Shown: positions 1 through 8,590, counted from the first letter of the stretch. The stretch is DNA of 36,976 bases from Prosthecobacter sp. (GCF_029946185.1 NZ_JAQSEA010000153.1:1-36976); one strand, 5' to 3'. Made by a program: numbers and translations. The notes: generated from the letters alone by a model not told the origin.

Positions 1-1139
1 AACAGGCTGCTGAATTGATCCGCAAGGGGGCCGGTGAAGGAGCCCAGATCGCGCTCTACCAGCAGTGGCTGGGCCGCTACAGCCTGCTCCTCTCCGACAT
101 CCGCGGACACGAGGGGCGCCATGCCGAATCCCTCACGCTGCTCAAGGAAGCCACGATCAACCTCGACAAGGGACTGGCCGCTGATCCGAAAAACCGTCTC
201 GCGCGCAATGAGTGCGCCCGTGCGTGGCTGGAATACGGCCTGCGTACGCTGCGCAACGGTGATGTGGCCGACTCCGAGCAGGCGCTGGCGCGCGTACCGA
301 CGATTCTCGATGCCAAGATGATCGGACACGAATTGATCAACGATGAAAAATTCATTCTCGCGCGAGCCAAGTTTGCCAAGGGCATCAGCCAGCGTGATGC
401 GGGCAAGGTCGAAGAGGCGCTGAACACGCTGATTGATTCCGTGAAGGACATGGGCGAACTCGTACTCGGCAGCAGCCCGCGCAATCAGAATCAGGCACTG
501 CTGCTGGCTGAGGCGTATACCGAACTGGCAGAACTCATCGGGCGTCATTTCAGTGGCGCGGATGCCAAAGAGGCGCACAACCAGGCCGTCCCGATCCTGC
601 TGGAACTCATCCGTTTGCTGCCTGAGTGGGCCGAGGTGAAGTACTTGCTTGCGCGCAATTACGGTGCCCTCGCATCTCTCGCGCGTGATGCCGGCAACCC
701 GGCTGAGGCAAGTAAGAAGAAGCAGGACGCCATCGAACTGGTGAATGAGATCCTCGCAGACGACAAAGACAATGTGCGCTATGGATTTCTGCTAGCCAAA
801 CTGCGGGGTGAATACGCTGAACTGCTCGCTGACAGCGGCAAGACGACCGCCGCCATTCCGATTGCGAAGCTGGCTGTGGAATCGCTCGAAGCACTCATTC
901 AGGCACAGCCTGCCAATGACAAGCTCACGCCGGAGCGCCGCATGTGGGCCAGCCAGCTCGCGCAGCTTTATGGCTCGCTGGGACACACCAGTGAGAGTGC
1001 CGGCAAGAAGACTGAGGCGAAGGCCGCCTTTGCCAACGCCGTGGCCATCTGGGAAAAACTTGCTTCCGCCATCGCCAATGACGAGGCCATCCAGACGGGT
1101 CTCAACTGGAGCCGGGGCCGACTCGCTAAGTTGAAATGA
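1..1139 (+). CDS. TPR-type repeat protein, C-terminal part (5' end outside window)
   Basis: The frame is open to the left edge and the codons before the first possible start (TTG at 15) still read as protein, so this is the 3' part of a longer gene. About 378 residues are visible. They are almost entirely helical and rich in Ala, Leu and Glu, with repeated blocks in which helix pairs end in 'aDPKN', 'aQPAND' or 'aDDKDN' turns, as in tetratricopeptide repeats. No catalytic domain is visible. In this phylum such TPR tails are often attached to Ser/Thr protein kinases or outer-membrane scaffolds, but the missing N-terminus prevents assignment. The stop overlaps the sufE start by four bases (ATGA), so the two are probably translationally coupled. 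TPR-like repeats are fairly sure; function is unknown. Confidence 0.7.
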   Translation, partial: QAAELIRKGAGEGAQIALYQQWLGRYSLLLSDIRGHEGRHAESLTLLKEATINLDKGLAADPKNRLARNECARAWLEYGLRTLRNGDVADSEQALARVPTILDAKMIGHELINDEKFILARAKFAKGISQRDAGKVEEALNTLIDSVKDMGELVLGSSPRNQNQALLLAEAYTELAELIGRHFSGADAKEAHNQAVPILLELIRLLPEWAEVKYLLARNYGALASLARDAGNPAEASKKKQDAIELVNEILADDKDNVRYGFLLAKLRGEYAELLADSGKTTAAIPIAKLAVESLEALIQAQPANDKLTPERRMWASQLAQLYGSLGHTSESAGKKTEAKAAFANAVAIWEKLASAIANDEAIQTGLNWSRGRLAKLK

Positions 1140-1561
1140 GCCTTGATGAAAAACAGCAGTCGCTCATCGACGACCTGAACATCATCCACGATCTGCATGA
1201 ACGTCTGAACGCGCTCGTCTCAAGCGGGCATGCACTGAAGCTGGATGAGGCGCACAAAACTGAAGCGAACCTTGTGCCCGGCTGTGTCTCTCGCGTCTGG
1301 CTGCATGGTGAACTCGTGGATGGCCGCACGCGCTTCACCTGCGACGCCGAATCCCCCATGGTCAACGGGCTCGCTGCGCTGCTGTGCGATCTTTACACCG
1401 ACGCCGATCCTGCCGAAGTCGCCATCGTCGAGCCTCGCGTGTGGGAAGCCTGCAGCTTCAACAAAATGCTTTCGCCCACGCGTTTGAATGGCTTGGCCAA
1501 CATGCGGCTCAGGATCCGCGCGATGGCGAATGAGTTCATCGCTTCAAACCCGTCTCATTGA
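1136..1561 (+). CDS. sufE: SufE family cysteine desulfurase activator
   Basis: This 141-residue protein matches SufE, the sulfur acceptor that takes persulfide from a SufS-type cysteine desulfurase and passes it to the Fe-S scaffold in the cytoplasm. The acceptor cysteine lies at residue 50 in LVPGCVSRVW, the conserved SufE context. The C-terminal stretch with LSPTRLNGLANM matches the usual SufE ending, and length is normal for the family. The ATG overlaps the stop of the upstream TPR gene (ATGA). No sufS, sufB, sufC or sufD gene is in the window, so this copy stands apart from a suf operon. There is no Shine-Dalgarno sequence before the start; coupling to the upstream gene may replace it. 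The identification is strong. Confidence 0.93.
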   Translation: MSLDEKQQSLIDDLNIIHDLHERLNALVSSGHALKLDEAHKTEANLVPGCVSRVWLHGELVDGRTRFTCDAESPMVNGLAALLCDLYTDADPAEVAIVEPRVWEACSFNKMLSPTRLNGLANMRLRIRAMANEFIASNPSH

Positions 1562-1563
1562 CC

Positions 1564-2151
1564 ATGCTCCGTCTGCAAAACTTCCATGGGGCTGAACTGG
1601 CACCGCATCTCGATGCGCTGGGCGAACTGCGCATCACTGTGTTTCGTGAGTATCCCTACCTGTATGCTGGGACTCTGGAGCATGAGCGCGAGTACCTGAG
1701 CACCTACTTGCAGTCGAACGGCAGCCTTGTCGTTCTGGTGTTTGATGATGACCGGGTGGTGGGTGCTACCACCTGCCTGCCAATGCTCGATGAAGGGCCT
1801 GAATTTCAGGCGGCGTTCGTGCAGGCGGGTTACGATCTCGCCACGATCTGCTACTTCGGCGAATCGATCCTGCTGCCTGCCTATCGCGGCCAGGGCATCG
1901 GGAAGGAGTTTTTTGTGCGGCGTGAGGCGCATGTTCGGAAACTGGGCCTCAAATTCAGCACTTTCTGCGCGGTGGACCGCCCTGCCGAGGATCCGCTGCG
2001 TCCGGAGGGCTATCGTCCGCTCGATGAGTTTTGGTGCAGCCAGGGCTATGTGAAACGCCCTGAACTTCAGGCCACCTTTGTCTGGCAGGAGATCGGTGAA
2101 GAAACCGAATCACCGAAGACGCTGACGTTTTGGACCAAGGAACAGGCGTAA
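1564..2151 (+). CDS. GNAT family N-acetyltransferase
   Basis: A 195-residue cytoplasmic protein with the Gcn5-related acetyltransferase fold. The acetyl-CoA pyrophosphate loop (motif A) is visible as ESILLPAYRGQGIGKEFF near residues 100-117, preceded by strands with VLVFDDDRVVGATT. The ATG at 1564 is preferred; a TTG at 1558 in the same frame would overlap the sufE stop, and the ATG sits two bases after that stop. The acceptor cannot be told from sequence. A conserved-looking C-terminal half (PEGYRPLDEFWCSQGY) suggests a small-molecule or peptide acetyltransferase rather than a ribosomal one, but this is a guess. It is the last gene of the TPR-sufE-GNAT unit and converges on the ROK kinase gene, with 56 bases between them. 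Confidence 0.85.
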   Translation: MLRLQNFHGAELAPHLDALGELRITVFREYPYLYAGTLEHEREYLSTYLQSNGSLVVLVFDDDRVVGATTCLPMLDEGPEFQAAFVQAGYDLATICYFGESILLPAYRGQGIGKEFFVRREAHVRKLGLKFSTFCAVDRPAEDPLRPEGYRPLDEFWCSQGYVKRPELQATFVWQEIGEETESPKTLTFWTKEQA

Positions 2152-2207
2152 CGGCACGAGCTACTGCTTGGGCCAGTTAGTAATCACCTTGTTGAATTGG
2201 CAACGGC

Positions 2208-3146
2208 TTAAGCCACTGCATTTTGATTCAAATGCCGGTCGAGCTCAATCTTGCCGAGAGCCAGCGCGCCGAGGAGGCCGGAGCGTGCGCCCAGACCGGG
2301 AGCGACGATGAAGTCGTCGATATCGCGGCCGAGTTCGGGGACGCGGAGGTAGCCGTTGTTGAGCTTGTGCAGCTGGCCGCGAATGAGCGGCAGGATGTGA
2401 TCCTGGCTCATGACGCCACCGCCGAGGATGATGCGTTTGGGCGAAATGCTGAGCGTGAGGTTCAGCAGCGCATGCGCCATAACATCGGCCACTTCTTCCC
2501 AAGCGGGATGGTCGGGCGGCAGGGCATCCGCTTTGACTCCCCAGCGCGAGGCGAGGGCAGTGCCGCTGACGTAACCTTCGACGCAGCTTTTGTGAAACGG
2601 GCAGTGGCAGGCCTGCTGAATCGCCGAAGAATTGTGCGGTGGTGGCACCAGAATATGACCGATCTCGGGATGGAGCAGACCGTGGAGAAGCTGGCCATTG
2701 ATGAGCACCCCGCCACCAACGCCTGTACCGACGGTGATGTAAATGAGCGGATCGGTGCCCTGCCCGGCTCCCCAGAGGTACTCAGCGAGCACCGCGGCGT
2801 TCACATCCGTGTCCCAAGCAATGGGTACGTGGTAACGATCGTGCAGCTTCTGCACGATGTTGGTGAACTGCCAGCCGGGTTTCGGCGTGGAAGTGATGTA
2901 GCCGTAAGTCTCGCTGTTTTTGTCGAGATCGATCGGGCCGAATGAGCCAATGCCGATGGCGGCGATGGAGCCGTACTTCGACTTGGCCATCGACAAAAAG
3001 CGGGTCACTCCCCCGAGGGTTTCTTCCGGCGTCGTAGTGGCAATGCGTGTGACGTCCCGCACATCATGCGGGCCGGTGCCGACGGCGCAGACGAACTTGG
3101 TGCCACCGGCCTCAATGGCAGCAATGAGTGGCAGTTCTTCGCTCAT
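2208..3146 (-). CDS. ROK family sugar kinase, fructokinase-like
   Basis: A 312-residue ATP-dependent sugar kinase of the ROK family. The ATP phosphate loop AIEAGGTKF is at residues 10-18, the catalytic Asp of DTDVNAA is near 112-114, a second Gly-rich loop TVGTGVGGGV is at 138-147, and the sugar-binding EIGH motif is at 161-164. A CHCPFHKSC cluster (180-188) supplies the ROK zinc site. The spacing and the PHP-free EIGHILVP context resemble ROK fructokinases (ScrK/Mak type) more than glucokinases, so fructose or a related hexose is the likely substrate; this is inference. Its start overlaps the metF stop by four bases (ATGA), marking it as the last gene of the lysA-metF-kinase unit. It has no signal peptide and is cytoplasmic. 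Confidence 0.88.
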   Translation of the reverse strand: MSEELPLIAAIEAGGTKFVCAVGTGPHDVRDVTRIATTTPEETLGGVTRFLSMAKSKYGSIAAIGIGSFGPIDLDKNSETYGYITSTPKPGWQFTNIVQKLHDRYHVPIAWDTDVNAAVLAEYLWGAGQGTDPLIYITVGTGVGGGVLINGQLLHGLLHPEIGHILVPPPHNSSAIQQACHCPFHKSCVEGYVSGTALASRWGVKADALPPDHPAWEEVADVMAHALLNLTLSISPKRIILGGGVMSQDHILPLIRGQLHKLNNGYLRVPELGRDIDDFIVAPGLGARSGLLGALALGKIELDRHLNQNAVA

Positions 3147-4066
3147 GATTGCGGGCGAACGGCGGCGGAGTCGCGGATGCCGAGACTGGAGTAAATCTCG
3201 CGCGTGGCGTGGGATTTATTCAGGGTATAGAAATGGATGCCATCGACGCCATGGTCGAGCAAGTCGCGGCACTGCTCGGTGGCATAGTGGACACCAACCT
3301 TCTGCACGGCGGCTTCATCGCCACCGCAGCGCTGGATGGCACGCAGGAGCTTGGCCGGGTAACGCGCACCTGCGGCGAGTTCGGCCATGCGGCGCATGCC
3401 GGAGGCGCTGGTGATGGGCATGATGCCTGCGATGATGGGGATGTTGATCCCAGCCAGCTGGCAGCGTTCGCGGAAGTCGAAGAAGTCGTGATTATCGAAG
3501 AACAACTGGGTGCAGATGTAGTCCGCACCGGCATCGACCTTGGCCTTGAGGTGATCCATCTCCAGCACGCGATTCGGCGTGGTGGGGTGGCCTTCGGGGA
3601 ATCCGGCGATACCGATGCCAAAGCCGCGCTTGTCGGGATGCGCGCCACTGTCGTTGAACTTCTTGATGAAGGCCACAAGGTCGGCAGCGTGCTGGAAGGC
3701 GTCTTTGGCGCGCTCGTAGTTGGCGAGGTTTTTCGGAGGATCTCCGCCGAGTGCGAGGATGTTGCTCACCCCGGCTTTGGCGTAGCGTTCCAGAATGGCG
3801 GCGATGTCGGCCTCGCTATGACAGACGCAGGTGAGATGCGGGACGGCATCTAGGCTCGTGGTGGTGTTGATGCGAACCACGAGGTCATGCGTCAGTTCGC
3901 GTGTGGAACCACCAGCACCATAGGTGACGCTGACAAACGAGGGCTTGAAGGCCTCCAGTTCGCCGATGGCCTGATACAGCGCCTCAAACGCCTCGGCGCT
4001 CTTCGGCGGGAAGAACTCAAACGAGAGCGTGGGACGCTGGTCTTGGAGAATGTCGGCGATGTGCAT
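3143..4066 (-). CDS. metF: 5,10-methylenetetrahydrofolate reductase
   Basis: This 307-residue flavoprotein reduces methylene-THF to methyl-THF for methionine synthesis. Near the N-terminus, residues 14-22 (TLSFEFFPPK) carry the conserved Glu that acts as the acid catalyst in MetF. SVTYGAGGSTRE, HLTCV, NILALGGDPP and GADYICTQLFFD follow in the family order, and the folate/FAD barrel continues to the end. Length is close to the roughly 300 residues of bacterial MetF, without the regulatory domain of eukaryotic MTHFR. It starts 21 bases after the lysA stop and overlaps the downstream ROK kinase gene by ATGA, so co-transcription is very likely. No SAM or cobalamin riboswitch is evident upstream, as expected for an internal operon gene. 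Confidence 0.96.
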   Translation of the reverse strand: MHIADILQDQRPTLSFEFFPPKSAEAFEALYQAIGELEAFKPSFVSVTYGAGGSTRELTHDLVVRINTTTSLDAVPHLTCVCHSEADIAAILERYAKAGVSNILALGGDPPKNLANYERAKDAFQHAADLVAFIKKFNDSGAHPDKRGFGIGIAGFPEGHPTTPNRVLEMDHLKAKVDAGADYICTQLFFDNHDFFDFRERCQLAGINIPIIAGIMPITSASGMRRMAELAAGARYPAKLLRAIQRCGGDEAAVQKVGVHYATEQCRDLLDHGVDGIHFYTLNKSHATREIYSSLGIRDSAAVRPQS

Positions 4067-4087
4067 CGGGTGGGTGCGCGTATGTAA

Positions 4088-5380
4088 TCAGGCGATGTGC
4101 TCGCCCTTGAGGACGTCTTCGAGAGTCTGGCGTTCGCGCACGACGGTGGCTTTGTCACCATCGACGAGGATTTCAGCAGGCATGGGGCGCGTGTTGTAGT
4201 TCGAAGCCATGGTGAAACCATAAGCTCCGGCGCTGAGCACGGCGAGGTATTCGCCTTCTTTGACGAGCGGGAGTTCGCGGTTCTGAGCGAGGAAGTCGCC
4301 AGATTCACAGATGGGGCCGACCACATCGACTTTTTCGACGGTGTCGTTCGCAGGCTGCTTCAGCGGCACGATTTGATGCCAGCCTTCATACAGCGTCGGA
4401 CGAATGAGGTCATTCATACCAGCATCAACGATCTTGAAAATTTTGGCAGAGCCGCGCTTCTCGTAGAGCACTTTGGTGAGCATGACACCGGCGTTGCCAA
4501 CCATGAAGCGGCCGGGTTCGCAAAGAATGCGCAGTCCGAGAGGTTCGAGGTGTGGCACCACGGCTTCGGCATAGGCCTGAATCGTGAGCGGATGCACTTC
4601 TGCATTCTCTTCCCACCAGGTGGAATCACCGGAGTCGAGGCTCTGCTTGTAGTTGATGCCGATGCCGCCGCCGATGCTGAAGAATTCGATGCCGTAGCTC
4701 TTCTTCACCTGCGTCACGAGCGGGATGACTTTCTGCACCGCCTCAAGGAAGGGATCCACGTTGGTGAGCTGCGAGCCGATGTGCATCTGCAGGCCTTTGA
4801 TGATCAGATTTGGGCAGTCGGCCGCCACGCGGGCGTAAACGTCGAGGATCTGGTCGAAATCGATGCCGAACTTGTTCTCACTCTTGCCGGTGGTGATCTT
4901 GGCGTGCGTTTTCGCATCGACATTCGGATTCACGCGCACAGCCACGGGGGCCTGCAGGCCGAGCTCGCCAGCGACTTGATTGATGTAATGCAGTTCCGCC
5001 TCGGACTCAGCGTTGAAGCAGTAGATGCCCTGCTTGAGAGCGTATTCGATTTCGTCGCGGGTCTTGCCGACGCCTGCGAAGGTGCATTTGGCGGGATCGC
5101 CACCGGCCTTGATGACGCGGAAGAGTTCGCCAGCAGAAACGATGTCAAAGCCGCCGCCCAGCTTGGCGATGGTGTTGAGCACGGCGATGTTGGAGTTTGC
5201 CTTCACTGCAAAGCAGATCAGGTGGTCAAGCTTGGTCAGCGCTGCGTCCAGGCGCGTGTAATGGCCGGCGATGGTGCTCTTGGAATAGACATAGAGCGGC
5301 GTGCCGTGTTTCTCGGCAAGGGACTGAAGCGAGACGTTTTCGGCGAATAACTGACCTTGGTGGTAGCGGAAGCTGTGCAT
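4088..5380 (-). CDS. lysA: Diaminopimelate decarboxylase
   Basis: A 430-residue PLP enzyme for the last step of lysine synthesis (meso-diaminopimelate to lysine). The PLP lysine is K60 in FAVKANSN. HIGSQ is at 200-204, the phosphate-binding GGGIG at 237-241, EPGR at 288-291 and the substrate-site CESGD at 358-362; all are family hallmarks. The frame stays open 126 codons further upstream, but that stretch is low-quality Cys/Pro/Ser-rich sequence lying over the end of the membrane-protein gene. The ATG at 5380, giving MHSFRYHQG, fits the normal LysA N-terminus and length. It follows the membrane-protein gene by 52 bases and precedes metF by 21. No clear Shine-Dalgarno site is seen. Confidence 0.96.
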   Translation of the reverse strand: MHSFRYHQGQLFAENVSLQSLAEKHGTPLYVYSKSTIAGHYTRLDAALTKLDHLICFAVKANSNIAVLNTIAKLGGGFDIVSAGELFRVIKAGGDPAKCTFAGVGKTRDEIEYALKQGIYCFNAESEAELHYINQVAGELGLQAPVAVRVNPNVDAKTHAKITTGKSENKFGIDFDQILDVYARVAADCPNLIIKGLQMHIGSQLTNVDPFLEAVQKVIPLVTQVKKSYGIEFFSIGGGIGINYKQSLDSGDSTWWEENAEVHPLTIQAYAEAVVPHLEPLGLRILCEPGRFMVGNAGVMLTKVLYEKRGSAKIFKIVDAGMNDLIRPTLYEGWHQIVPLKQPANDTVEKVDVVGPICESGDFLAQNRELPLVKEGEYLAVLSAGAYGFTMASNYNTRPMPAEILVDGDKATVVRERQTLEDVLKGEHIA

Positions 5381-5432
5381 AAGCGGGCCGCGTAGATAGG
5401 CGGGATTCAGCCCTGCGCAACCTCGTGCAGGT

Positions 5433-6701
5433 TCATCCTGGGTGCATTTCCACGAGTTTCCGCCCGGACGACAGCATCTCCACCAGCCATTGCCGCATGG
5501 CTTTGAAGCCGCGCAGGAGTGCCCCGTCCATGACTTCCTGGCAGCCGAAGTGCCGTGCGATGGCGTCTTCCTGACGGCGGTAACGCGGCAGCAGGATGAG
5601 GGTATCGCGGACGATTGATGGTGATTCGGCGGGACGCTGGGCCAGCGAGGGGTGCAGCAGCCCTTTGCAGATGACCATCCCGGCATCTGGCACGGCGATG
5701 CGGCGCTCGGGAAGCAGCAGCCACGGGTGATAGCTGAGCACGGGGCGGCCTGCGGCATCCTGCTTGAGCCGTACCAGGGTGCGGACCGGGACGCCTGCGG
5801 TCCGGCGTGCGAGGAAGCCTTTCACGCCGGTTTCGACATCGGTGGCAGTGGCGCGTTTGTTGAGCAGAAAATCACTTCCCATGAGCGTGCCGAACAGTGT
5901 GAGGCGGAAGGACCAACCGGCGAGCAGCAGACCGATGAGAATCAGCAGGAGGGAGACTGCCGCACCGGCGTAGGGATGGATCAGCGCGCTGCCGACCACC
6001 AACGACATGAGGCCTAGTTTGACGAGTTTGAGCCCTGCATCCACGATGCCGAAGGGAGACAGCGCGATGAGCACATTGATGGCGTGCGAACTGAGCCAGA
6101 CGACGCCGAAGGCCACGATGGCCACCGGAATGGAAATCCAGGGAGTATGAACGCCAAAGTCGATCATGCCGTCCAGCGGCATCACGGCCAAACCGGAGTC
6201 TGCGAGATGATTCACGGCCTGCGGCTGCTCCTTGTTGAACTGGGCCATGGCAAGGGCGACGAAAGGCACGAAGCCGACCGTGGCGACGAGGGCGCTGAGC
6301 TTGTTTTCAAACAGCTCGGCGAAATCGAGCGGCTTTTTGACCAGCGCCGGAGCAGCGGCACCGAGGAAGTCTTTGAGAAAGCAGATGAGGATCAGCCCCA
6401 GCCCTGTGCCCCACACGCCGGGATGGCAATACCACGGCAGGCGATGGCGCAGATGCGACTCGGTCTTGTAATAGGTCCAGCCGCCCATGACGCTCATCCC
6501 CAGCAGCGGGCTGATGGCGACGCCGGTGATTTCAGAGATGCCCTGGGACAAGGAAACACCGGGCGGGAGCATGGATTCCTTCAGCTTTTCAGCGGCTGAG
6601 GAAGGGGTGGCAGAGGGAACCTCGGCGGCTTGGAGGGTGGAGAGGCCCACCAAGGCAATGAGCATCAGGACGAACAGGCGACGCGTGAACGAGATATTCA
6701 T
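5433..6701 (-). CDS. Multi-pass membrane protein of unknown function with signal peptide
   Basis: The 422-residue protein starts with a Sec-type signal (MNISFTRRLFVLMLIALVG..LQA). It then carries about five hydrophobic spans in residues 55-285 (for example GTGLGLILICFL, VAIVAFGVVWL, AVSLLLILIGLLLAG), and ends in a soluble domain of about 130 residues with many basic residues (VRLKQDAAGRP, LLPRYRRQEDAIARHFG). The frame could start earlier (to 6830), but only the ATG at 6701 places the signal at the N-terminus. I do not recognise a catalytic motif; the soluble tail may be cytoplasmic or periplasmic. It is 52 bases upstream of lysA and may lead the lysA-metF-kinase operon. It could be a conserved verrucomicrobial hypothetical protein. 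The gene is secure, the function is not. Confidence 0.75.
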   Translation of the reverse strand: MNISFTRRLFVLMLIALVGLSTLQAAEVPSATPSSAAEKLKESMLPPGVSLSQGISEITGVAISPLLGMSVMGGWTYYKTESHLRHRLPWYCHPGVWGTGLGLILICFLKDFLGAAAPALVKKPLDFAELFENKLSALVATVGFVPFVALAMAQFNKEQPQAVNHLADSGLAVMPLDGMIDFGVHTPWISIPVAIVAFGVVWLSSHAINVLIALSPFGIVDAGLKLVKLGLMSLVVGSALIHPYAGAAVSLLLILIGLLLAGWSFRLTLFGTLMGSDFLLNKRATATDVETGVKGFLARRTAGVPVRTLVRLKQDAAGRPVLSYHPWLLLPERRIAVPDAGMVICKGLLHPSLAQRPAESPSIVRDTLILLPRYRRQEDAIARHFGCQEVMDGALLRGFKAMRQWLVEMLSSGRKLVEMHPG

Positions 6702-6723
6702 GACAGGTATGGGGCGGGTTGGT

Positions 6724-6743
6724 GCTGTGTGGTCGAACACAGC
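6724..6743. other. Inverted repeat in the gap upstream of the membrane-protein gene
   Basis: A perfect 7-base stem GCTGTGT/ACACAGC with a 6-base loop lies 22 bases before the start at 6701. It sits in a 137-base gap (6702-6838) that separates the SGNH hydrolase gene from the membrane-protein gene. It could be part of a terminator for purM-SGNH or a regulatory hairpin in the next leader. No T-run follows it on either strand, so a standard intrinsic terminator is not supported. Confidence 0.3.
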
Positions 6744-6780
6744 GTGGTCAAGATGCACATGAATCCACGGGAGGCACGTC

Positions 6781-6801
6781 ACAATCGGAGGGCGGGATTG
6801 T
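6781..6801. other. Short inverted repeat downstream of the SGNH hydrolase gene
   Basis: ACAATC and GATTGT form a 6-base stem around a 9-base G-rich loop, about 40 bases beyond the SGNH hydrolase stop on the minus strand. With the 6724-6743 repeat it is the only structure seen in this 137-base gap. It may mark the end of the purM-SGNH transcript, but there is no T-tract, so this is weak. Confidence 0.2.
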
Positions 6802-6838
6802 AACGAGGTGGCGGAGCGGTCGCTCGGCAAGATCGAGC

Positions 6839-7534
6839 TTACTTTGCCAGCGCCTTGCTGATTTCTGCGGCGACTTGCTGCGCCAGGAATTCGCTGCCAG
6901 CGGGGGTGTAATGGACGTCCCGTGGATTCTGCATCGTGGCGAGTTGCGGCGTGATGTGCGCGTTCAGGTCGTCGATGGCGACGCCGTTCTCCGCCATGAC
7001 CTTGGCGGCGATTTCATTGTACTCCTTCACCTGGCCGAATTTGCGAGGTGGATTGAGGTCGCCGTCCGGGATCGGGGTGGTGGTGGCCCAGATGAGTTTG
7101 GCCCCGGTCTTCTTCAGAGTGGCGACGAGGCTGCGCAGATTGGCCTCGTAATCGGCGGGCTCGACTTGGCGTTTGCCATCGGGCATATACTTGAGATCGT
7201 GGATGCCCCAGTTGAAGTGAATCACATCCCATTTGCTGGTGCCAAGCCATTTGGCGATGTTCGCGACACCGTTCTTGGTCGGACCGCCATTGCCGGGAAT
7301 GCGGTGTACATTGGCCTTGCCCTCCAGCAGCTTTCTCACGGGCAGCGTATAGCCGATGGAGATGGAATCGCCGATCAGCAGAACGCGAGGCAGACCTGCG
7401 ACATCCTGAATCGGGTCGAGTGCCGGATTCGGAGGACGTTTGGCCTTGGTTGGAGGAGCAGGCTGCTGAGCGGAAGCGCTCAGCAGACCACCCAAAATAA
7501 GAACGAGCGAAAGAACAGAAGTACGGCGGTTCAT
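6839..7534 (-). CDS. Exported SGNH/GDSL-type hydrolase
   Basis: A 231-residue secreted esterase-like protein. A Sec signal (MNRRTSVLSLVLILGGLLSASA) is followed by a Pro-rich linker and an SGNH domain. The nucleophile Ser is in LLIGDSISIG (block I), the oxyanion Gly/Asn in IPGNGGPT and NWGIHD, and the catalytic Asp/His pair in PRDVHYTPAGSEFLA near the C-terminus. Such enzymes remove acyl groups from sugars or act as rhamnogalacturonan acetylesterases; the substrate here is not known. The ATG at 7534 is chosen over a GTG at 7549 because a GGGAGG ribosome-binding site precedes it. It lies 36 bases after purM, an unusual partner for a purine gene, and may be co-transcribed with it. Confidence 0.88.
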   Translation of the reverse strand: MNRRTSVLSLVLILGGLLSASAQQPAPPTKAKRPPNPALDPIQDVAGLPRVLLIGDSISIGYTLPVRKLLEGKANVHRIPGNGGPTKNGVANIAKWLGTSKWDVIHFNWGIHDLKYMPDGKRQVEPADYEANLRSLVATLKKTGAKLIWATTTPIPDGDLNPPRKFGQVKEYNEIAAKVMAENGVAIDDLNAHITPQLATMQNPRDVHYTPAGSEFLAQQVAAEISKALAK

Positions 7535-7538
7535 GGAA

Positions 7539-7544
7539 CCTCCC
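7539..7544 (-). promoter_or_regulatory. Shine-Dalgarno site of the SGNH hydrolase gene
   Basis: GGGAGG on the minus strand, four bases before the ATG at 7534. It decides the start of the SGNH hydrolase. It is the only strong Shine-Dalgarno match I found before any gene start in the window. Confidence 0.7.
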
Positions 7545-7570
7545 TTCACTGCCTAGAACCGCTCAATCTT

Positions 7571-8572
7571 TCAGACGATCTCCACACTGACCTGAGCGCT
7601 GGTGTCCATTTCACCAATGATTGTGGCACCCTTGCCGCAGGTCAGGGCTTTGTCGGCATCGGCTGCCGAAACGATTGCCACCCAGCCGAGGCCCATGTTG
7701 AAGGTGTCGATCGCGTCCTTCTTGTCAGCATGACGCAGCACCTTCTGCACCACGTCGTTCTGCCAGAATGGAATACGCAGATTCGCGCCGAGACCGCGCT
7801 TCAGGAACATGCGGCCCAGATTTTCTGGCAGACCACCTCCGGTGATATGCGCCATGGCCTTCGGGCGGATGCCTGCGGCTTTGAGAGCAGCGGGCTGCTC
7901 ATGATAGAGGAGAGTAGGCAGCAACAGAGTGCGCATTTCGTCCTCGCTGAACTGGATATTTTCCTTCTCGATGATGCGGCGGACGAGGCTGAAGCCGTTC
8001 GCATGGAAGCCTGCGCTGGGCCAGCCGATGAGCACATCGCCAGCGGCGATGGTGCCGGGATCGAGCAAATCTTCCTTTTCGCAGGCACCGATGGCGAAGC
8101 CGCTGAGCTCGACCATGCCCTCGGGCACCATGCCGGGCATCTCGGCCGTCTCACCACCAGCGAGGATGCAGTTGCACGCCACCAGGTATTCGGTCATGCC
8201 AGCGATGATGCGGGTGATCTGCGTCTTCTGGATCTTCGGGATGCCCACGTAATCGAGGAACATGATGGGATCCGCCCCTGTCGTGAGCACATCGTTCACG
8301 TTCATGGCGACGAGGTCTTTGCCGGCGGCTTCGAGCTGGTCGTGCTTGAGCAGCAGCTCGATCTTCGTGCCGACCCCGTCACAGCCTGTGAGGATGATGG
8401 GGTGCTTATATCCGCTCAGGTCGTAGGCGGCGGCGAACAGGCCAAAGGGATTGGCCAGCTTCCGCTTCTGCTGGGTGCTCCTCACCAGCACGCCGATGTC
8501 ATCGACCAGCGATGCTGCTTCGTGAATATCGACGCCGGCTTGTTTGTAAGTGTGTGCGGAAGGGCTGCTCAT
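7571..8572 (-). CDS. purM: Phosphoribosylformylglycinamidine cyclo-ligase
   Basis: The 333-residue AIR synthetase closes the imidazole ring of purines, converting FGAM plus ATP to AIR in the cytoplasm. The family signatures are in order: GCDGVGTK at 63-70, the DLVAMNVNDVLTTGADP helix-loop near 87-104, LAGGETAEMPGM around 137-148, and AHITGGGLPENLGR in the C-terminal half. Length is close to E. coli PurM (345). No other pur gene is in the window. The ATG at 8572 has a promoter-like pair at 8591-8619 and no Shine-Dalgarno site. It is divergent from ceramidase-like copy 1 and is followed by the SGNH hydrolase gene after 36 bases. Confidence 0.97.
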   Translation of the reverse strand: MSSPSAHTYKQAGVDIHEAASLVDDIGVLVRSTQQKRKLANPFGLFAAAYDLSGYKHPIILTGCDGVGTKIELLLKHDQLEAAGKDLVAMNVNDVLTTGADPIMFLDYVGIPKIQKTQITRIIAGMTEYLVACNCILAGGETAEMPGMVPEGMVELSGFAIGACEKEDLLDPGTIAAGDVLIGWPSAGFHANGFSLVRRIIEKENIQFSEDEMRTLLLPTLLYHEQPAALKAAGIRPKAMAHITGGGLPENLGRMFLKRGLGANLRIPFWQNDVVQKVLRHADKKDAIDTFNMGLGWVAIVSAADADKALTCGKGATIIGEMDTSAQVSVEIV

Positions 8573-8590
8573 GGAAAATGGGTGGCGGGT

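Noticed and set aside
15-1139. TTG at 15 as a true start of the TPR gene
   Set aside because: The frame is open and protein-like before it, so the gene more likely begins outside the window.
4097-5350. A 417-codon open frame on the plus strand opposite lysA
   Set aside because: It is antisense to a certain gene, with no recognisable motif and composition typical of a mirror frame.
5381-5758. N-terminal extension of lysA by 126 codons
   Set aside because: The extension is Cys/Pro/Ser-rich, overlaps the membrane-protein gene in another frame, and does not resemble LysA. The ATG at 5380 gives the normal family length.
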